Below are positions 35,401 to 46,738 of a DNA stretch of 64,000 nt, piece by piece. Position 1 is the stretch's first letter. Each line of letters starts with the position of its first letter. Below the pieces are notes generated by a model, which saw only the letters and a program-made list of their open reading frames with translations, ran no database searches and was not told the origin of the DNA. The translations under genes were made by a program, and so were the position numbers. Source of the stretch: Hygrophila difformis. Its lineage: Eukaryota > Streptophyta > Magnoliopsida > Lamiales > Acanthaceae. Where the stretch lies: assembly GCA_030278955.1 (NCBI GenBank), contig JAOANR010000005.1, forward strand, positions 1,035,431 through 1,099,430. Direction: 5' to 3'.

Positions 35401-35467
35401 TTCGTGCACAAGGTCACTTCATGTCAATACATCTTCGCTTTGAAATGGATATGCTGTCATTTGCAGG
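32467..35467 (+). CDS. GDP-fucose protein O-fucosyltransferase family, N-terminal seven exons (truncated)
   Basis: Exons 32467-32474, 32565-32712, 33068-33146, 33349-33419, 34313-34401, 34986-35109 and 35184-35467 join in frame to 267 codons plus two bases. The product is a type II Golgi protein: a short Arg/His-rich cytosolic tail, then one membrane anchor (LAIAVIVLVICTISLLS), then the catalytic domain. Family hallmarks are GYLRVRCNGGLNQQRSAIC-like at exon 4/5, AARIMNATLVLPELDANSFW, the DAPISWYTTDALEKMKEHGA block and the donor-site-like HLRFEMDMLSFAG. Plant members (DUF246-type) act in the secretory pathway and many lack a defined acceptor. The last exon ends at a proper GT donor (35468), but the remaining exons, including the C-terminal half of the catalytic domain, are absent: 280 bp later the sequence becomes telomere repeat and then an N gap. 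Exon 2 has a CAGCAG acceptor at 32562-32567 that allows Met-Arg-Ser-Arg or Met-Arg-Arg. Confidence 0.92.
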
Positions 35468-35744
35468 GTAAGGCCCTACTTCCTCACTCTATATCATATT
35501 TGGTTCATATTGGAACTTCTTGGATATTTTCTGAGAGAACACTAACAGTGAAAAATAAAGAGGATAAAGAGGACGGAAAGGCTTGGTACGGCGGATTGTT
35601 ATTCAAGATAGTGAGTCTAATTTCTTCATTAGTTAGTGGCAATTAGGCAAGTACCAGTCAAGCAACCTTTTTTTTTTTTTTTTTGGGGGGGGGGGGGGGT
35701 GTGGGGGAGGAATGGTGGTGTACGGTGTGTATGCATCCTTGAAT
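35468..35744. other. Start of intron 7 and junction to the telomere array
   Basis: Begins as an ordinary intron (GTAAGG). From 35668 it becomes T17 followed by G15 (35668-35699), then G/T-rich sequence, then the first degenerate telomere unit. No 3' splice site or further exon is seen. Confidence 0.6.
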
Positions 35745-38329
35745 TTTATGGGTTTAGGGTTTAGGGTTTAGGGTTTAGGGTTTAGGGTTTAGGGTTTAGG
35801 GTTAGGGTTTAGGGTTTAGAGGGTTTAGGGTTTAGGGTTTAGGGTTTAGGGTTTAGGGTTTAGGGTTTAGGGTTTAGGGTTTAGGGTTTAGGGTTTAGGG
35901 TTTAGGGTTTAGGGTTTAGGGTTTAGGGTTTAGGGTTTAGGGTTTAGGGTTTAGGGTTTAGGGTTTAGGGTTTAGGGTTTAGGGTTTAGGGTTTAGGGTT
36001 TAGGGTTTAGGGTTTAGGGTTTAGGGTTTAGGGTTTAGGGTTTAGGGTTTAGGGTTTAGGGTTTAGGGTTTAGGGTTTAGGGTTTAGGGTTTAGGGTTTA
36101 GGGTTTAGGGTTTAGGGTTTAGGGTTTAGGGTTTAGGGTTTAGGGTTTAGGGTTTAGGGTTTAGGGTTTAGGGTTTAGGGTTTAGGGTTTAGGGTTTAGG
36201 GTTTAGGGTTTAGGGTTTAGGGTTTAGGGTTTAGGGTTTAGGGTTTAGGGTTTAGGGTTTAGGGTTTAGGGTTTAGGGTTTAGGGTTTAGGGTTTAGGGT
36301 TTAGGGTTTAGGGTTTAGGGTTTAGGGTTTAGGGTTTAGGGTTTAGGGTTTAGGGTTTAGGGTTTAGGGTTTAGGGTTTAGGGTTTAGGGTTTAGGGTTT
36401 AGGGTTTAGGGTTTAGGGTTTAGGGTTTAGGGTTTAGGGTTTAGGGTTTAGGGTTTAGGGTTTAGGGTTTAGGGTTTAGGGTTTAGGGTTTAGGGTTTAG
36501 GGTTTAGGGTTTAGGGTTTAGGGTTTAGGGTTTAGGGTTTAGGGTTTAGGGTTTAGGGTTTAGGGTTTAGGGTTTAGGGTTTAGGGTTTAGGGTTTAGGG
36601 TTTAGGGTTTAGGGTTTAGGGTTTAGGGTTTAGGGTTTAGGGTTTAGGGTTTAGGGTTTAGGGTTTAGGGTTTAGGGTTTAGGGTTTAGGGTTTAGGGTT
36701 TAGGGTTTAGGGTTTAGGGTTTAGGGTTTAGGGTTTAGGGTTTAGGGTTTAGGGTTTAGGGTTTAGGGTTTAGGGTTTAGGGTTTAGGGTTTAGGGTTTA
36801 GGGTTTAGGGTTTAGGGTTTAGGGTTTAGGGTTTAGGGTTTAGGGTTTAGGGTTTAGGGTTTAGGGTTTAGGGTTTAGGGTTTAGGGTTTAGGGTTTAGG
36901 GTTTAGGGTTTAGGGTTTAGGGTTTAGGGTTTAGGGTTTAGGGTTTAGGGTTTAGGGTTTAGGGTTTAGGGTTTAGGGTTTAGGGTTTAGGGTTTAGGGT
37001 TTAGGGTTTAGGGTTTAGGGTTTAGGGTTTAGGGTTTAGGGTTTAGGGTTTAGGGTTTAGGGTTTAGGGTTTAGGGTTTAGGGTTTAGGGTTTAGGGTTT
37101 AGGGTTTAGGGTTTAGGGTTTAGGGTTTAGGGTTTAGGGTTTAGGGTTTAGGGTTTAGGGTTTAGGGTTTAGGGTTTAGGGTTTAGGGTTTAGGGTTTAG
37201 GGTTTAGGGTTTAGGGTTTAGGGTTTAGGGTTTAGGGTTTAGGGTTTAGGGTTTAGGGTTTAGGGTTTAGGGTTTAGGGTTTAGGGTTTAGGGTTTAGGG
37301 TTTAGGGTTTAGGGTTTAGGGTTTAGGGTTTAGGGTTTAGGGTTTAGGGTTTAGGGTTTAGGGTTTAGGGTTTAGGGTTTAGGGTTTAGGGTTTAGGGTT
37401 TAGGGTTTAGGGTTTAGGGTTTAGGGTTTAGGGTTTAGGGTTTAGGGTTTAGGGTTTAGGGTTTAGGGTTTAGGGTTTAGGGTTTAGGGTTTAGGGTTTA
37501 GGGTTTAGGGTTTAGGGTTTAGGGTTTAGGGTTTAGGGTTTAGGGTTTAGGGTTTAGGGTTTAGGGTTTAGGGTTTAGGGTTTAGGGTTTAGGGTTTAGG
37601 GTTTAGGGTTTAGGGTTTAGGGTTTAGGGTTTAGGGTTTAGGGTTTAGGGTTTAGGGTTTAGGGTTTAGGGTTTAGGGTTTAGGGTTTAGGGTTTAGGGT
37701 TTAGGGTTTAGGGTTTAGGGTTTAGGGTTTAGGGTTTAGGGTTTAGGGTTTAGGGTTTAGGGTTTAGGGTTTAGGGTTTAGGGTTTAGGGTTTAGGGTTT
37801 AGGGTTTAGGGTTTAGGGTTTAGGGTTTAGGGTTTAGGGTTTAGGGTTTAGGGTTTAGGGTTTAGGGTTTAGGGTTTAGGGTTTAGGGTTTAGGGTTTAG
37901 GGTTTAGGGTTTAGGGTTTAGGGTTTAGGGTTTAGGGTTTAGGGTTTAGGGTTTAGGGTTTAGGGTTTAGGGTTTAGGGTTTAGGGTTTAGGGTTTAGGG
38001 TTTAGGGTTTAGGGTTTAGGGTTTAGGGTTTAGGGTTTAGGGTTTAGGGTTTAGGGTTTAGGGTTTAGGGTTTAGGGTTTAGGGTTTAGGGTTTAGGGTT
38101 TAGGGTTTAGGGTTTAGGGTTTAGGGTTTAGGGTTTAGGGTTTAGGGTTTAGGGTTTAGGGTTTAGGGTTTAGGGTTTAGGGTTTAGGGTTTAGGGTTTA
38201 GGGTTTAGGGTTTAGGGTTTAGGGTTTAGGGTTTAGGGTTTAGGGTTTAGGGTTTAGGGTTTAGGGTTTTAGGGTTTAGGGTTTAGGGTTTAGGGTTTAG
38301 GGTTTAGGGTTTAGGGTTTAGGGTTTAGG
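35745..38329 (+). repeat. Telomeric (TTTAGGG)n array, 2.6 kb
   Basis: Roughly 370 tandem copies of the Arabidopsis-type plant telomere heptamer, almost perfect. Variants are confined to the ends: TTTATGGG at the start, a TTAGGG hexamer near 35811, a TTTAGAGGG unit near 35816-35824, and TTTTAGGG near 38268. The G-rich strand runs 5' to 3' rightward, as it does at the right-hand end of a plant chromosome. The array stops at the N gap. Confidence 0.98.
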
Positions 38330-38829
38330 NNNNNNNNNNNNNNNNNNNNNNNNNNNNNNNNNNNNNNNNNNNNNNNNNNNNNNNNNNNNNNNNNNNNNNN
38401 NNNNNNNNNNNNNNNNNNNNNNNNNNNNNNNNNNNNNNNNNNNNNNNNNNNNNNNNNNNNNNNNNNNNNNNNNNNNNNNNNNNNNNNNNNNNNNNNNNNN
38501 NNNNNNNNNNNNNNNNNNNNNNNNNNNNNNNNNNNNNNNNNNNNNNNNNNNNNNNNNNNNNNNNNNNNNNNNNNNNNNNNNNNNNNNNNNNNNNNNNNNN
38601 NNNNNNNNNNNNNNNNNNNNNNNNNNNNNNNNNNNNNNNNNNNNNNNNNNNNNNNNNNNNNNNNNNNNNNNNNNNNNNNNNNNNNNNNNNNNNNNNNNNN
38701 NNNNNNNNNNNNNNNNNNNNNNNNNNNNNNNNNNNNNNNNNNNNNNNNNNNNNNNNNNNNNNNNNNNNNNNNNNNNNNNNNNNNNNNNNNNNNNNNNNNN
38801 NNNNNNNNNNNNNNNNNNNNNNNNNNNNN
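38330..38829. other. 500-N assembly gap
   Basis: Exactly 500 N, the same size as the gap at 49190, so a placeholder of unknown true length. Telomere repeat lies on the left and copia LTR on the right. Confidence 0.99.
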
Positions 38830-38991
38830 TCACCGGTTTATTACTTGGACCGTACATTGCGGGTTGTGTTGGAAAATATTCATCACACCACCCTTCCATA
38901 ATTAGGTTCGTCTGAATAAGATTTGGATGGAGTCCACGAAAGGTGTTCGAACATCGGTTGTGAACACATACTGCCAAAACTGATTCCTAAC
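38830..38991 (-). repeat. Partial 3' LTR of the SIRE-like element
   Basis: The last 110 bp or so match 45600-45710 (shared CCTTCCATAATTAGGTTCGT and ending CCTAACA). The rest of the LTR is lost in the gap. Confidence 0.85.
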
Positions 38992-39599
38992 AATCTCCCG
39001 TTTTTTGGTAGGATGTGGACCAGTTACAACTTAATCAAAACCGATGTCGAACATGAAAATCAACCATCTATCCCTAACCACTAATTACATCAAGTTCCAA
39101 AAAAACCAACCTACCTATCTAATGCTCCGTACAAAATATATGCTATCACAATCAAGGAGCATGTACAACAAAAGCAGCACATGGCAACAAAAACAATGAT
39201 AAGCATTATCATACAAAATATTTTATTATTGGCCAGTGCCTAACAATAGTTCATAAAAATTGTTCCAACATAAATAGAGAACAAGAATACCAAAAGTTGA
39301 AAAAGATATTACCATTAACTTAGTAGCATCAATCTCCCCCTCAACGGTATTCATCGGTTATGATTAACTTTCTTCCCCTCTGGTTCACATCTTGGCCAAA
39401 ATAGACCCTTTTAAAGAGTACTCAAATCTCCAACACTGGGTATTCAACTTGGGATATCTCCCCCTCAATAATAGCATTCAATCGTGTAGGTTCTCATATT
39501 GCTCGAACATCTCTTAACCATCTTCTCCTTTTGACACATAATGATGTCCAAATGCCCATTTGTCTTGGAGTCATCATCCTCCATGTAGACTTCTGACTA

Positions 39600-39755
39600 G
39601 GTGATGGTGCAAGGTTCAAGGTCCCTTATTAATGTTGCACATTTGTTACGGTCAGGAGCCTTGATCAATATATCAGCGTCCTAATCCAGAGTTCCAACAT
39701 GTTTCATGAACATAGTGCCATATTCGACCAATTCTCTAATCAAATTATGCCTTTG
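39600..39755 (-). pseudogene. Copia RNase H C-terminus remnant
   Basis: Minus-strand translation includes NLIRELVEYGTMFMKHVGTL, a stop, then DADILIKAPDRNKCATLIRD, which aligns with the conserved copia C-terminal motif (the ADIFTKAL region). It is the continuation of the gag fragment on the other side of the solo LTR. Confidence 0.75.
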
Positions 39756-40419
39756 AATTTGTAACACCCCGGTTTTTGGTCACCCAGGTCGGGGTGTCAC
39801 CGCCACACCTCCCTAGCAAGACACGGTTTCTCCGAGCTTGCTAAAGAGATGCAAGGCTAGGGTTTTTCAGAATTTAAAACATTCAAACAGCCCATTGTAA
39901 TATAATTTGAAAATAATATTACATAAGTTGCAGCGGAAAGTAATATTTACATATGTATAATGCAGCGGAATTTAAATATAGGGCCAACATGGCCAAACCA
40001 CGGGTTAAACAGGCCCGTTCATGCAAGATCTAGTCTAATACAAAAATTCAAAATAATATACCATCCCAAACTTCCCATGTATGCATATGACGATGCATAA
40101 TTCTCAACTCTGAAAGAAAAAGAAATAAAAATGGTTTGGTCAGCACTACGTGCTGAGTAAGTTAGCACAAACATGATTAAGGGGTTTCAAAGCCGTTATT
40201 TAGATTTTGAGAAAACATGTACACAACACCACATCATTTAACTTATTTATCTAACAATAATTAAATGGCATAATTTAAAAGATAGAGATTTCATAAGATC
40301 ATAAATATAACTTGCAAAGTAATGTAACGGTAGGACATAATTTAAAAGCATAATCTAAAAGGAACAATTTTCGAGTCTTCTAGTTTCATATCTCATGTCT
40401 CATGTTTCAAGTTTATATC

Positions 40420-40560
40420 TCAATTGCCATTCGGCAAGCTTTATTTATCAATTGCCTTCCGGCAAGCATTATATTTCAATTGCCTTTCGGCAAGCATTAT
40501 ATCTCAATTGTCTTTCGGCAATCATTATATCTCAATTGCCTTTTGGCAAGCATCGTATTT
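40420..40560. repeat. 28-bp tandem repeat with palindromic core, second LTR copy
   Basis: About five units of CAATTGCCTTTCGGCAAGCA type, the same as at 1866-1960. Each core is the inverted repeat TTGCC-NNNN-GGCAA. Confidence 0.8.
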
Positions 40561-41800
40561 CATGTGTATTTTATTTCAAAGGAATTCCCAATCATTTAAA
40601 CCTTAAAGGCTAATTTCATGGTTCAACAAGATTTCAAGATTTGACTTCCGGTAAACCACTGTTTACTCTAAAATTTGTCTAAATTCAGATTTAATTCCAA
40701 AAATTCCGAAATTACACTACTGACTCAGAAACGTCGAGATGAACAACTTTCATGTTTTAGCTTTTTCAATCCGAGATACCGAACCATATCAAAAACATCA
40801 ATTTTCGCAGAAACACAAATCTATCCGAATTTTACATACCACAGTTTAAAGATATCGAGTTCTACCATAGCAAATCAACTCTAAATTTTATGAAATTTTA
40901 CAGAGACCATCTTAAGATGTTTATCTACAACTTTCATGTTCGGCAAAAGATCTAATTCAGTCTAGAACTAATGTCAAAAATGCAATCAAGATCAGACCTA
41001 AGTTCTGTCAAGAAATTCAAGATCTAATTTCAAGCAGTTCGGTTTTGGTTGGTTTTCACATATCAAATTGTCACAAAAAATTCTGAAACTTTACAATGGT
41101 GTTCTTAACGTATAGATCTACAAGTCCTATGTTTAGCACCAATCCTGAATCGGTCCAGATCTAAGTCAAAAATCAACCTCAAGTTCGGACTAAGAATCTA
41201 CCACCGTTTCAAGATCTAAACCCAAGGCAGGTCTGTTCGTGGTCGTTTTCGGATATCAAAAAATGATGAAAAATTATGAAAATTTTACAGTATATAGATC
41301 TATGTCTTAGGAACGTTTTTTGTGTTTTAAGTTTTTCCGTTTAAGTCGTTTTAAGGTTCGGAAAAATTAGACAACACTGTTGCGCCGTTAAAAGATTTAC
41401 GTTGGCAGATTTCATGTCCTTGATTCGAATCTTTAAATCTAACGTATTTTAATTTCGCCCAAAACCATGTAAGAGTTAACTTACAAATTTACGGATGTCT
41501 CGGCTCGATGATTCGGAGGCGTGGCTTCCACGTTCTTCGTTCTCCCTCCGAGATCCTTCGTTTTTCCTCAACGCGTCCAGATCGGGGTTTAGAATAGAAA
41601 AGATGTTTAATTAGGATTCATTTTCGAATCTTGAATGGAAAGGAATGAACAAGATCTTACCACGAAAGCAAGGGTCTCCAAATTTTCGTCCAACTCAGTC
41701 TTCGAATGCCTTCGTGCCTCCGACGACTCCGGGATTAGGGTTTCGACGTGTAGAGGGATTTCTTAGGGTTTCAAAAGTGCTTGGGGCTTCCAAGAGGGTT

Positions 41801-41808
41801 TATTTATA
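41801..41808 (-). promoter_or_regulatory. TATA box of the solo LTR
   Basis: TATAAATA on the minus strand, at the position corresponding to 19534 in the full-length element. Confidence 0.55.
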
Positions 41809-42585
41809 GCTAACTAAGACCTAGGGCGTCCAAGATCTGACTCTAAGAGTCTTGAGTCGAAAGATGTTCAACCGAAGTCGAAAAATCCGCGTTCGGGCGA
41901 GAGAATCGCGGAACGTCTCGCCTGTCGGGTCTGGCGCGCACTTGGCGCGCTCTCCCCTCTAAAACAGTGCGGCGACCACGCCATCCTGGCCTGGACTTCA
42001 GTCTGGGCCGGGTCGTGCGATCCGTCGGGTCTTTCCTCCTCTCTTTCGGACTTCTATCCCTCTATGTTCTTGGACTCCGATTTCCGGGCTATCTTCGGGC
42101 TCCGATTTCCTATCTTAATTTTATTCGGACCTAAATTTATATTTGGACTCGAGTTATTGAGTCCATCGGTGTCGGGTCCCCGTGTAACCATTTATTTAAT
42201 TAAGTTGTCTTCGGCTTCCCGGGTTCTCGGAACTTTGATTCCTTTTCAATTTAAATTCCATTTCTCATTTCCTCTACATTTATTTCTTTATTCATTGTAT
42301 TTATTTTATGTTGGAAAATTCTCGGGTATTACAGTCTACCCTCCTTAAGAATCAACTTCGTCCTCGAAGTTGTGTTTCGGCTTTTCTCGTGCCAAAGTCT
42401 TTTTGTTTGTTTTATTATTTTGTGACTGAACATAGAATTAAAACTTTTAAGCTGCCTACGTACCCTGTGAAGGGATCAAGCCATAACGTAGTTCAAAACA
42501 AATTTGAATTTGTTTATTTATGATTTAGGATAAATCTTATCGAGTCGAACTCCAAAGAGAAATTATTATGGGGTGTCACAGAATT

Positions 42586-44640
42586 CCTCTTTCAGATTTT
42601 GCCCCGTCATTTGTCTGTTCAACTGGTAGTGCTCGATCAGGTGTTGGAACCGTTTCCCTGGGCTCTTGAGTTTCGGTCTCTTTTGGTTTCACTCGTTCAC
42701 CTATGATTGTTTGGTGATTCTCCTTATTATTTTCTTGATCATCACCAGCATCAACCAGAATCTCCTTAAGAATTTCCCTCTTTGTATCTTTCACAATAGC
42801 ATTTGTCGATTTTGCCACCCATACTCTTCTGATAGTTATCCTCCTTTTCATTTCTTCATTTGGCCATGACACTGATCGACCCTCAAGAAGATCTTTGATG
42901 ATTCTTTGACAATGGTTGGTTTTGTATCCCTCCAGTTTGCAATATTCAAATATAAGAGGTACTGGGGGTGGTCCACTTCTGTTTCTTCTTTGACTCTTTG
43001 TAGATTGGATAATGTTTCGGGCCTCGTTTCCTGTATAGGTCTCCTTGAGCATTCTTCCATAAACAAATTTGGTCGTGCCTTTATCACTAGATAAAGATCC
43101 TTGTGAGTATTGGTATCCAAGGCCTTGTCTATTTCCACTAGGCCTTCCTGCAGCAATTGCATCATCCAACTTGGTTGTGCCTTGTTCATCTCGCCAAGGT
43201 ACTTTCTGCTTTAGCATGTTTTCCTTTGAGCTCCATCATTTCAACCGCCAATTGATTATGTTTAGCTAAAATTTGGTCTTTATCAACTTGTAACTGCAGA
43301 GTTCTACCTTCGAGTTCAGACACCTTCTTGGACAGGTTCTCAGATTTTTCAACCAATTTATCTTTTTCATCCAAGAGACTGTTTATTTGCTTCTTCAGGT
43401 TCTGATTGACCACTTTAAGTTCCTCGATCTCAGTTAATTAGATTTCTAGTCTCTCAGAGGTTTCATCATATAGTTTAGATAACCTTACAATACTCTTTTC
43501 ATGTTCTTTGTAAGACGAAGAACAAATAAGATTAGTAAAACCAGTATTGACTGAGTTAGGTTTATTACCTGGTTCGAACTCTATATCTGAACCTGAGTCT
43601 GAATCCCAGGTGTCTGCACCTATAAGAGCAACTCCATATTCAGATTCTACTGCACTAGAGTTGGATTTATTGTCTGAATCCCTGAAGGCGACATGATATA
43701 TTTTCTCATGCTTCAGATTTGCACATTCATCCCTGATATGACCAAATCCACCACATTCGCAGCATTGGGGTCCTTTGTATTCATCATTTGTCCTTTGATC
43801 AAAACAGTCTTCGTCCATTGGTTTGGATTTCTTGGATGGACAACTTTTCTTCCTGGCAATGTCTTGTTTGGACATCTTGTTTCTCAATAGATGGGTCAAT
43901 CGCTCTGTGAGCCTAAATGTTTCATTATCATCACCTTCCTCTTAACAGTGATCTTCTGTATTTAGACTGGCTGTTTGGACTCCGATTTAAAAGCAATGCT
44001 TTTGATCTTAAAATTGCAATGATCCATCTCCCAATGTAAGATTTCCATCAACTCGTCAACCTGCAAAGTGTCATAGTCTTTGTACAACTCCAAGGCCGCG
44101 ATCGCATTGAACCTTTCAGGAAGGTACCAATGATTTTACCTACAATTTCCTATTGAGAATACACTTTTCCGAGCTGAAGGGCTAGGTATGTTAGATCACG
44201 AACTTTACCAATATATTGACCAACAGTTTCATTCTCATCTATGCATGATTTATGAAATTGAGATTCAATAGTGATGAGACGAGACTTTTTTACCGAAGCC
44301 ATACCCTCGTAGGTATTGGCAAGTGTAGTCAAAGCATCATATGAAATTTTACAACCTGCAATGAGTCGGTATTGATCTCTTGTGATAGCATTGTGAATGG
44401 CAATGGCTTTGGAATTTTTTGCCGCATCAGCTTTTTTTCTTTGTGTCCACTTAGATCTGGGCTTGGGAATTTGAGTTTCATCCTCTTGTTCGATCATTGG
44501 TGGTTGATATCGTGTCTCAACGGCATCCAAATTCCATCATCAAGTGATATAATGAAGGATTCCATCTGATCTTTCCAGAATGTATAATTTCATTCATCCG
44601 GCAAAGGAGGTCTAGTAATCGATCCACCTTAGTTGTCCAT
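42586..44640 (-). pseudogene. Copia Gag (UBN2-type) with zinc knuckle, frameshifted
   Basis: Homology begins near 44640 with an ATG that is followed at once by a stop. The UBN2-type gag core reads AVETRYQPPMIEQEDETQIP and ANTYEGMASVKKSRLITIES (44150-44530). The zinc knuckle CCECGGFGHIRDEC (C-x2-C-x4-H-x4-C) lies in 43438-43899, a Lys/Glu-rich coiled coil in 43186-43413, and a C-terminal linker in 42586-43217 (KLDDAIAAGRPSGNRQGLGY). The last frame then passes into an acidic linker of the kind found before RT, without protease or integrase in between. Several frameshifts separate these parts. Confidence 0.85.
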
Positions 44641-44686
44641 CTCGTCGATTCGTATCTCGCTCGAGAGCGTGTGGCCTGATACCAAT

Positions 44687-45710
44687 TGTTAGGTCCAAAG
44701 TGACGAGATAACGACTGAAACCTTTTTTGTCCTGCTAACTAGTTCAAACAATTTACGTGAACACCCGTTATTCAGTTTAAGATAATACGCAGCGGAAGAT
44801 TAAAAACTGAAAAACATAAAGAGAACAAACAAGGAATTTGTTGACCCAGTTCGGCCGCATCCTACATCTAGGAGATACCAATCATGGAGTCTCCACTATA
44901 TGTTCAAACAGGATCTGCGATCCAAACAATAGTGAATTGAAATCTTTCGAACTCCGATCTCCAAGGAGATGAATTGTTAGACCAAAACTCTCCCTAATTT
45001 TGGTGAAGATCTCCCCAACCTTGCTTCAATTCCTTGAAGGCTCCCCCTTCAAGTTTCCCTTGGATGAAACCTGTCCGCGAACCCTCCTATTCAAGATATA
45101 TCTTTTCAAGCGCGGGTTTGACGTTGCCTTGAACATTCCCTTTGATTGGATTCTTCTCCTCCAATCAATGAGCACATAAACTCCTTGTCGATCCAAGTTT
45201 ACTCAAGGCGCGGTTGCATAAAGGTGATTAGATCATCAGTAGACAAAGTGGATCAATGAAATTTTCACGGATTGATGAATGTAAGAACACAGGTGAAGAA
45301 TTCTCTAGACACTTCGAACGATGAGAGGAAAAATTATGATTGTGCCAATTGATCTCTCCAAGTGAGTGGTCGACCAACTTATTTAAATCCTCCTTTGAAG
45401 TGCAAGAATCGGCTCTCTATGGAAAGTAGATAATCTTCCTTGTGTGCAATAATCCCATCACTGAGGAAGGAATATAATTTCCTTGTATCTAGCCTTTCCT
45501 TAGTGGTATATTTCCATAGATGATTATTTTCTTTCCATAACACCAAAGTCAATCTGCTGGATATATTAAGTAGTTGTTGTACACTATTTCTGCAGATCTG
45601 TCAGCTGTCCTTCCATAATTAGGTTCGTCTGGATAAGATTTGGTCGGGAGTCCACGAATGGTGTGTGAACATCGGTTGTGAATACATACTGGCAAAACTA
45701 GTTCCTAACA
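44687..45710 (-). repeat. 5' LTR of the SIRE-like element
   Basis: 1024 bp with ends TGTTAGGTCC and TTCCTAACA on the plus strand. The inner edge is fixed by the adjacent primer binding site, the outer edge by the match to the partial LTR at 38830-38991. Confidence 0.85.
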
Positions 45711-45872
45711 CTTCATTCGAGAACTAATTCGTTGAATTGATAAATTAAATCGTAATCAAACCAAATTTTAATTAACCGAGAACTCCGGTTTAAATACAAA
45801 TGTTTGTTTTAATATTTGTTCGGTTTAAATACAAATATAAATATTTTTTCACAATTAATCAAATCAAATCGA

Positions 45873-45873
45873 A

Positions 45874-45940
<67 letters not shown>
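45873..45940. repeat. (ATT)n microsatellite
   Basis: Uninterrupted ATT trinucleotides over 68 bp. Confidence 0.97.
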
Positions 45941-46738
45941 GTACTTTAAAAGAGTATATATCTATATAATATGGTAAATATTATACATGTATGATGGTAT
46001 ATAATTATATATCACATTATCAATAATGTATATTATTATTTATTTAATTTTATAATAAAATGAGTTTTAAAAAGTAAAGAGATAATTATCAAAACAAGCC
46101 ACTACAAGGAGACTATATTAATTTTTTTTCCCTAACAACACTTATTATCGAAATAGATCACTATAAGAATGTGATAACAATTTTTTAGCCTAAACAATCT
46201 TACAGTGACCTAAATCGATAATTAGGCCAAAATCAGAATGATTATCAATATAGTGACATATTTTAATAACACTACAAGAATATCTGGTTGCTAACGTATT
46301 AGCTAAAAGAGTTAAGCCACCGAATTCAGTAGATGTATGACTTTTTTACTTATATGGTATAATAACCTCAAGAGTAAAAAAACATACAAAATGTAAGAAT
46401 TAAGAAATAAAAAATGCAACATTTTATACGAATAAGAAAAATATTTGAACCAATTCGTTGATATGTTGAATCGAGTCGAAACGAAATCTCCAATTAACCG
46501 AGAACTCCGGTTTAAATACATATACTTTATTTAAGCATTTGTTTGGTCCAAATATAAATACAAATAATTGAAAAAAATTTGGTTAACCCGTGCTCACCCA
46601 AAAACCTATGTGGATGAAACATTATGGGCATACATTTAAAAAAATATATATGCATATGGCTATATATAGTCCTGAAAACAATTTCATACCATATATATGT
46701 ACTATTGTACATACTAAAAGGCTAGTCCCTTTTTTTTG

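Larger units (their letters stand above)
39760..42580 (-). mobile_element. Ty3/gypsy (Tekay-like) solo LTR nested in the SIRE-like element
   Basis: Plus-strand ends are TGTAACACCCCGG and GGGGTGTCACA; the duplication GAATT lies on both sides (39755-39759 and 42581-42585), perfect. In sense (minus) orientation it starts TGTGACACCCC at 42580, and 247 bp later contains TGTAATACCCGAG (42333), the start used by the other two copies. It includes the 28-bp palindromic repeat and a conserved TATAAATA. Confidence 0.88.
38830..45710 (-). mobile_element. SIRE-like Ty1/copia element, internally deleted and interrupted
   Basis: On the minus strand: 5' LTR 44687-45710, primer binding site with TTGGTATCAGG (about 44675-44685), gag 44640-42586, then a nested gypsy solo LTR (39760-42580), the C-terminal end of RNase H (about 39600-39755), a polypurine tract (CGGGAGAT, 38992-38999) and a 3' LTR cut off at 38830 by the N gap. 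With the solo LTR removed the interior is only 2.9 kb, and protease, integrase and nearly all RT are gone, so this is a deletion derivative. Stops and frameshifts in gag show it is dead. Confidence 0.85.

Noticed and set aside
38318..38977. 219-codon minus-strand frame
   Set aside because: It reads through 500 N and has no real coding content.
46095..46285. CACTACAAG motifs suggesting CACTA transposon ends (also 29961)
   Set aside because: No matching inverted terminus or 3-bp duplication was found, and the motif is short.
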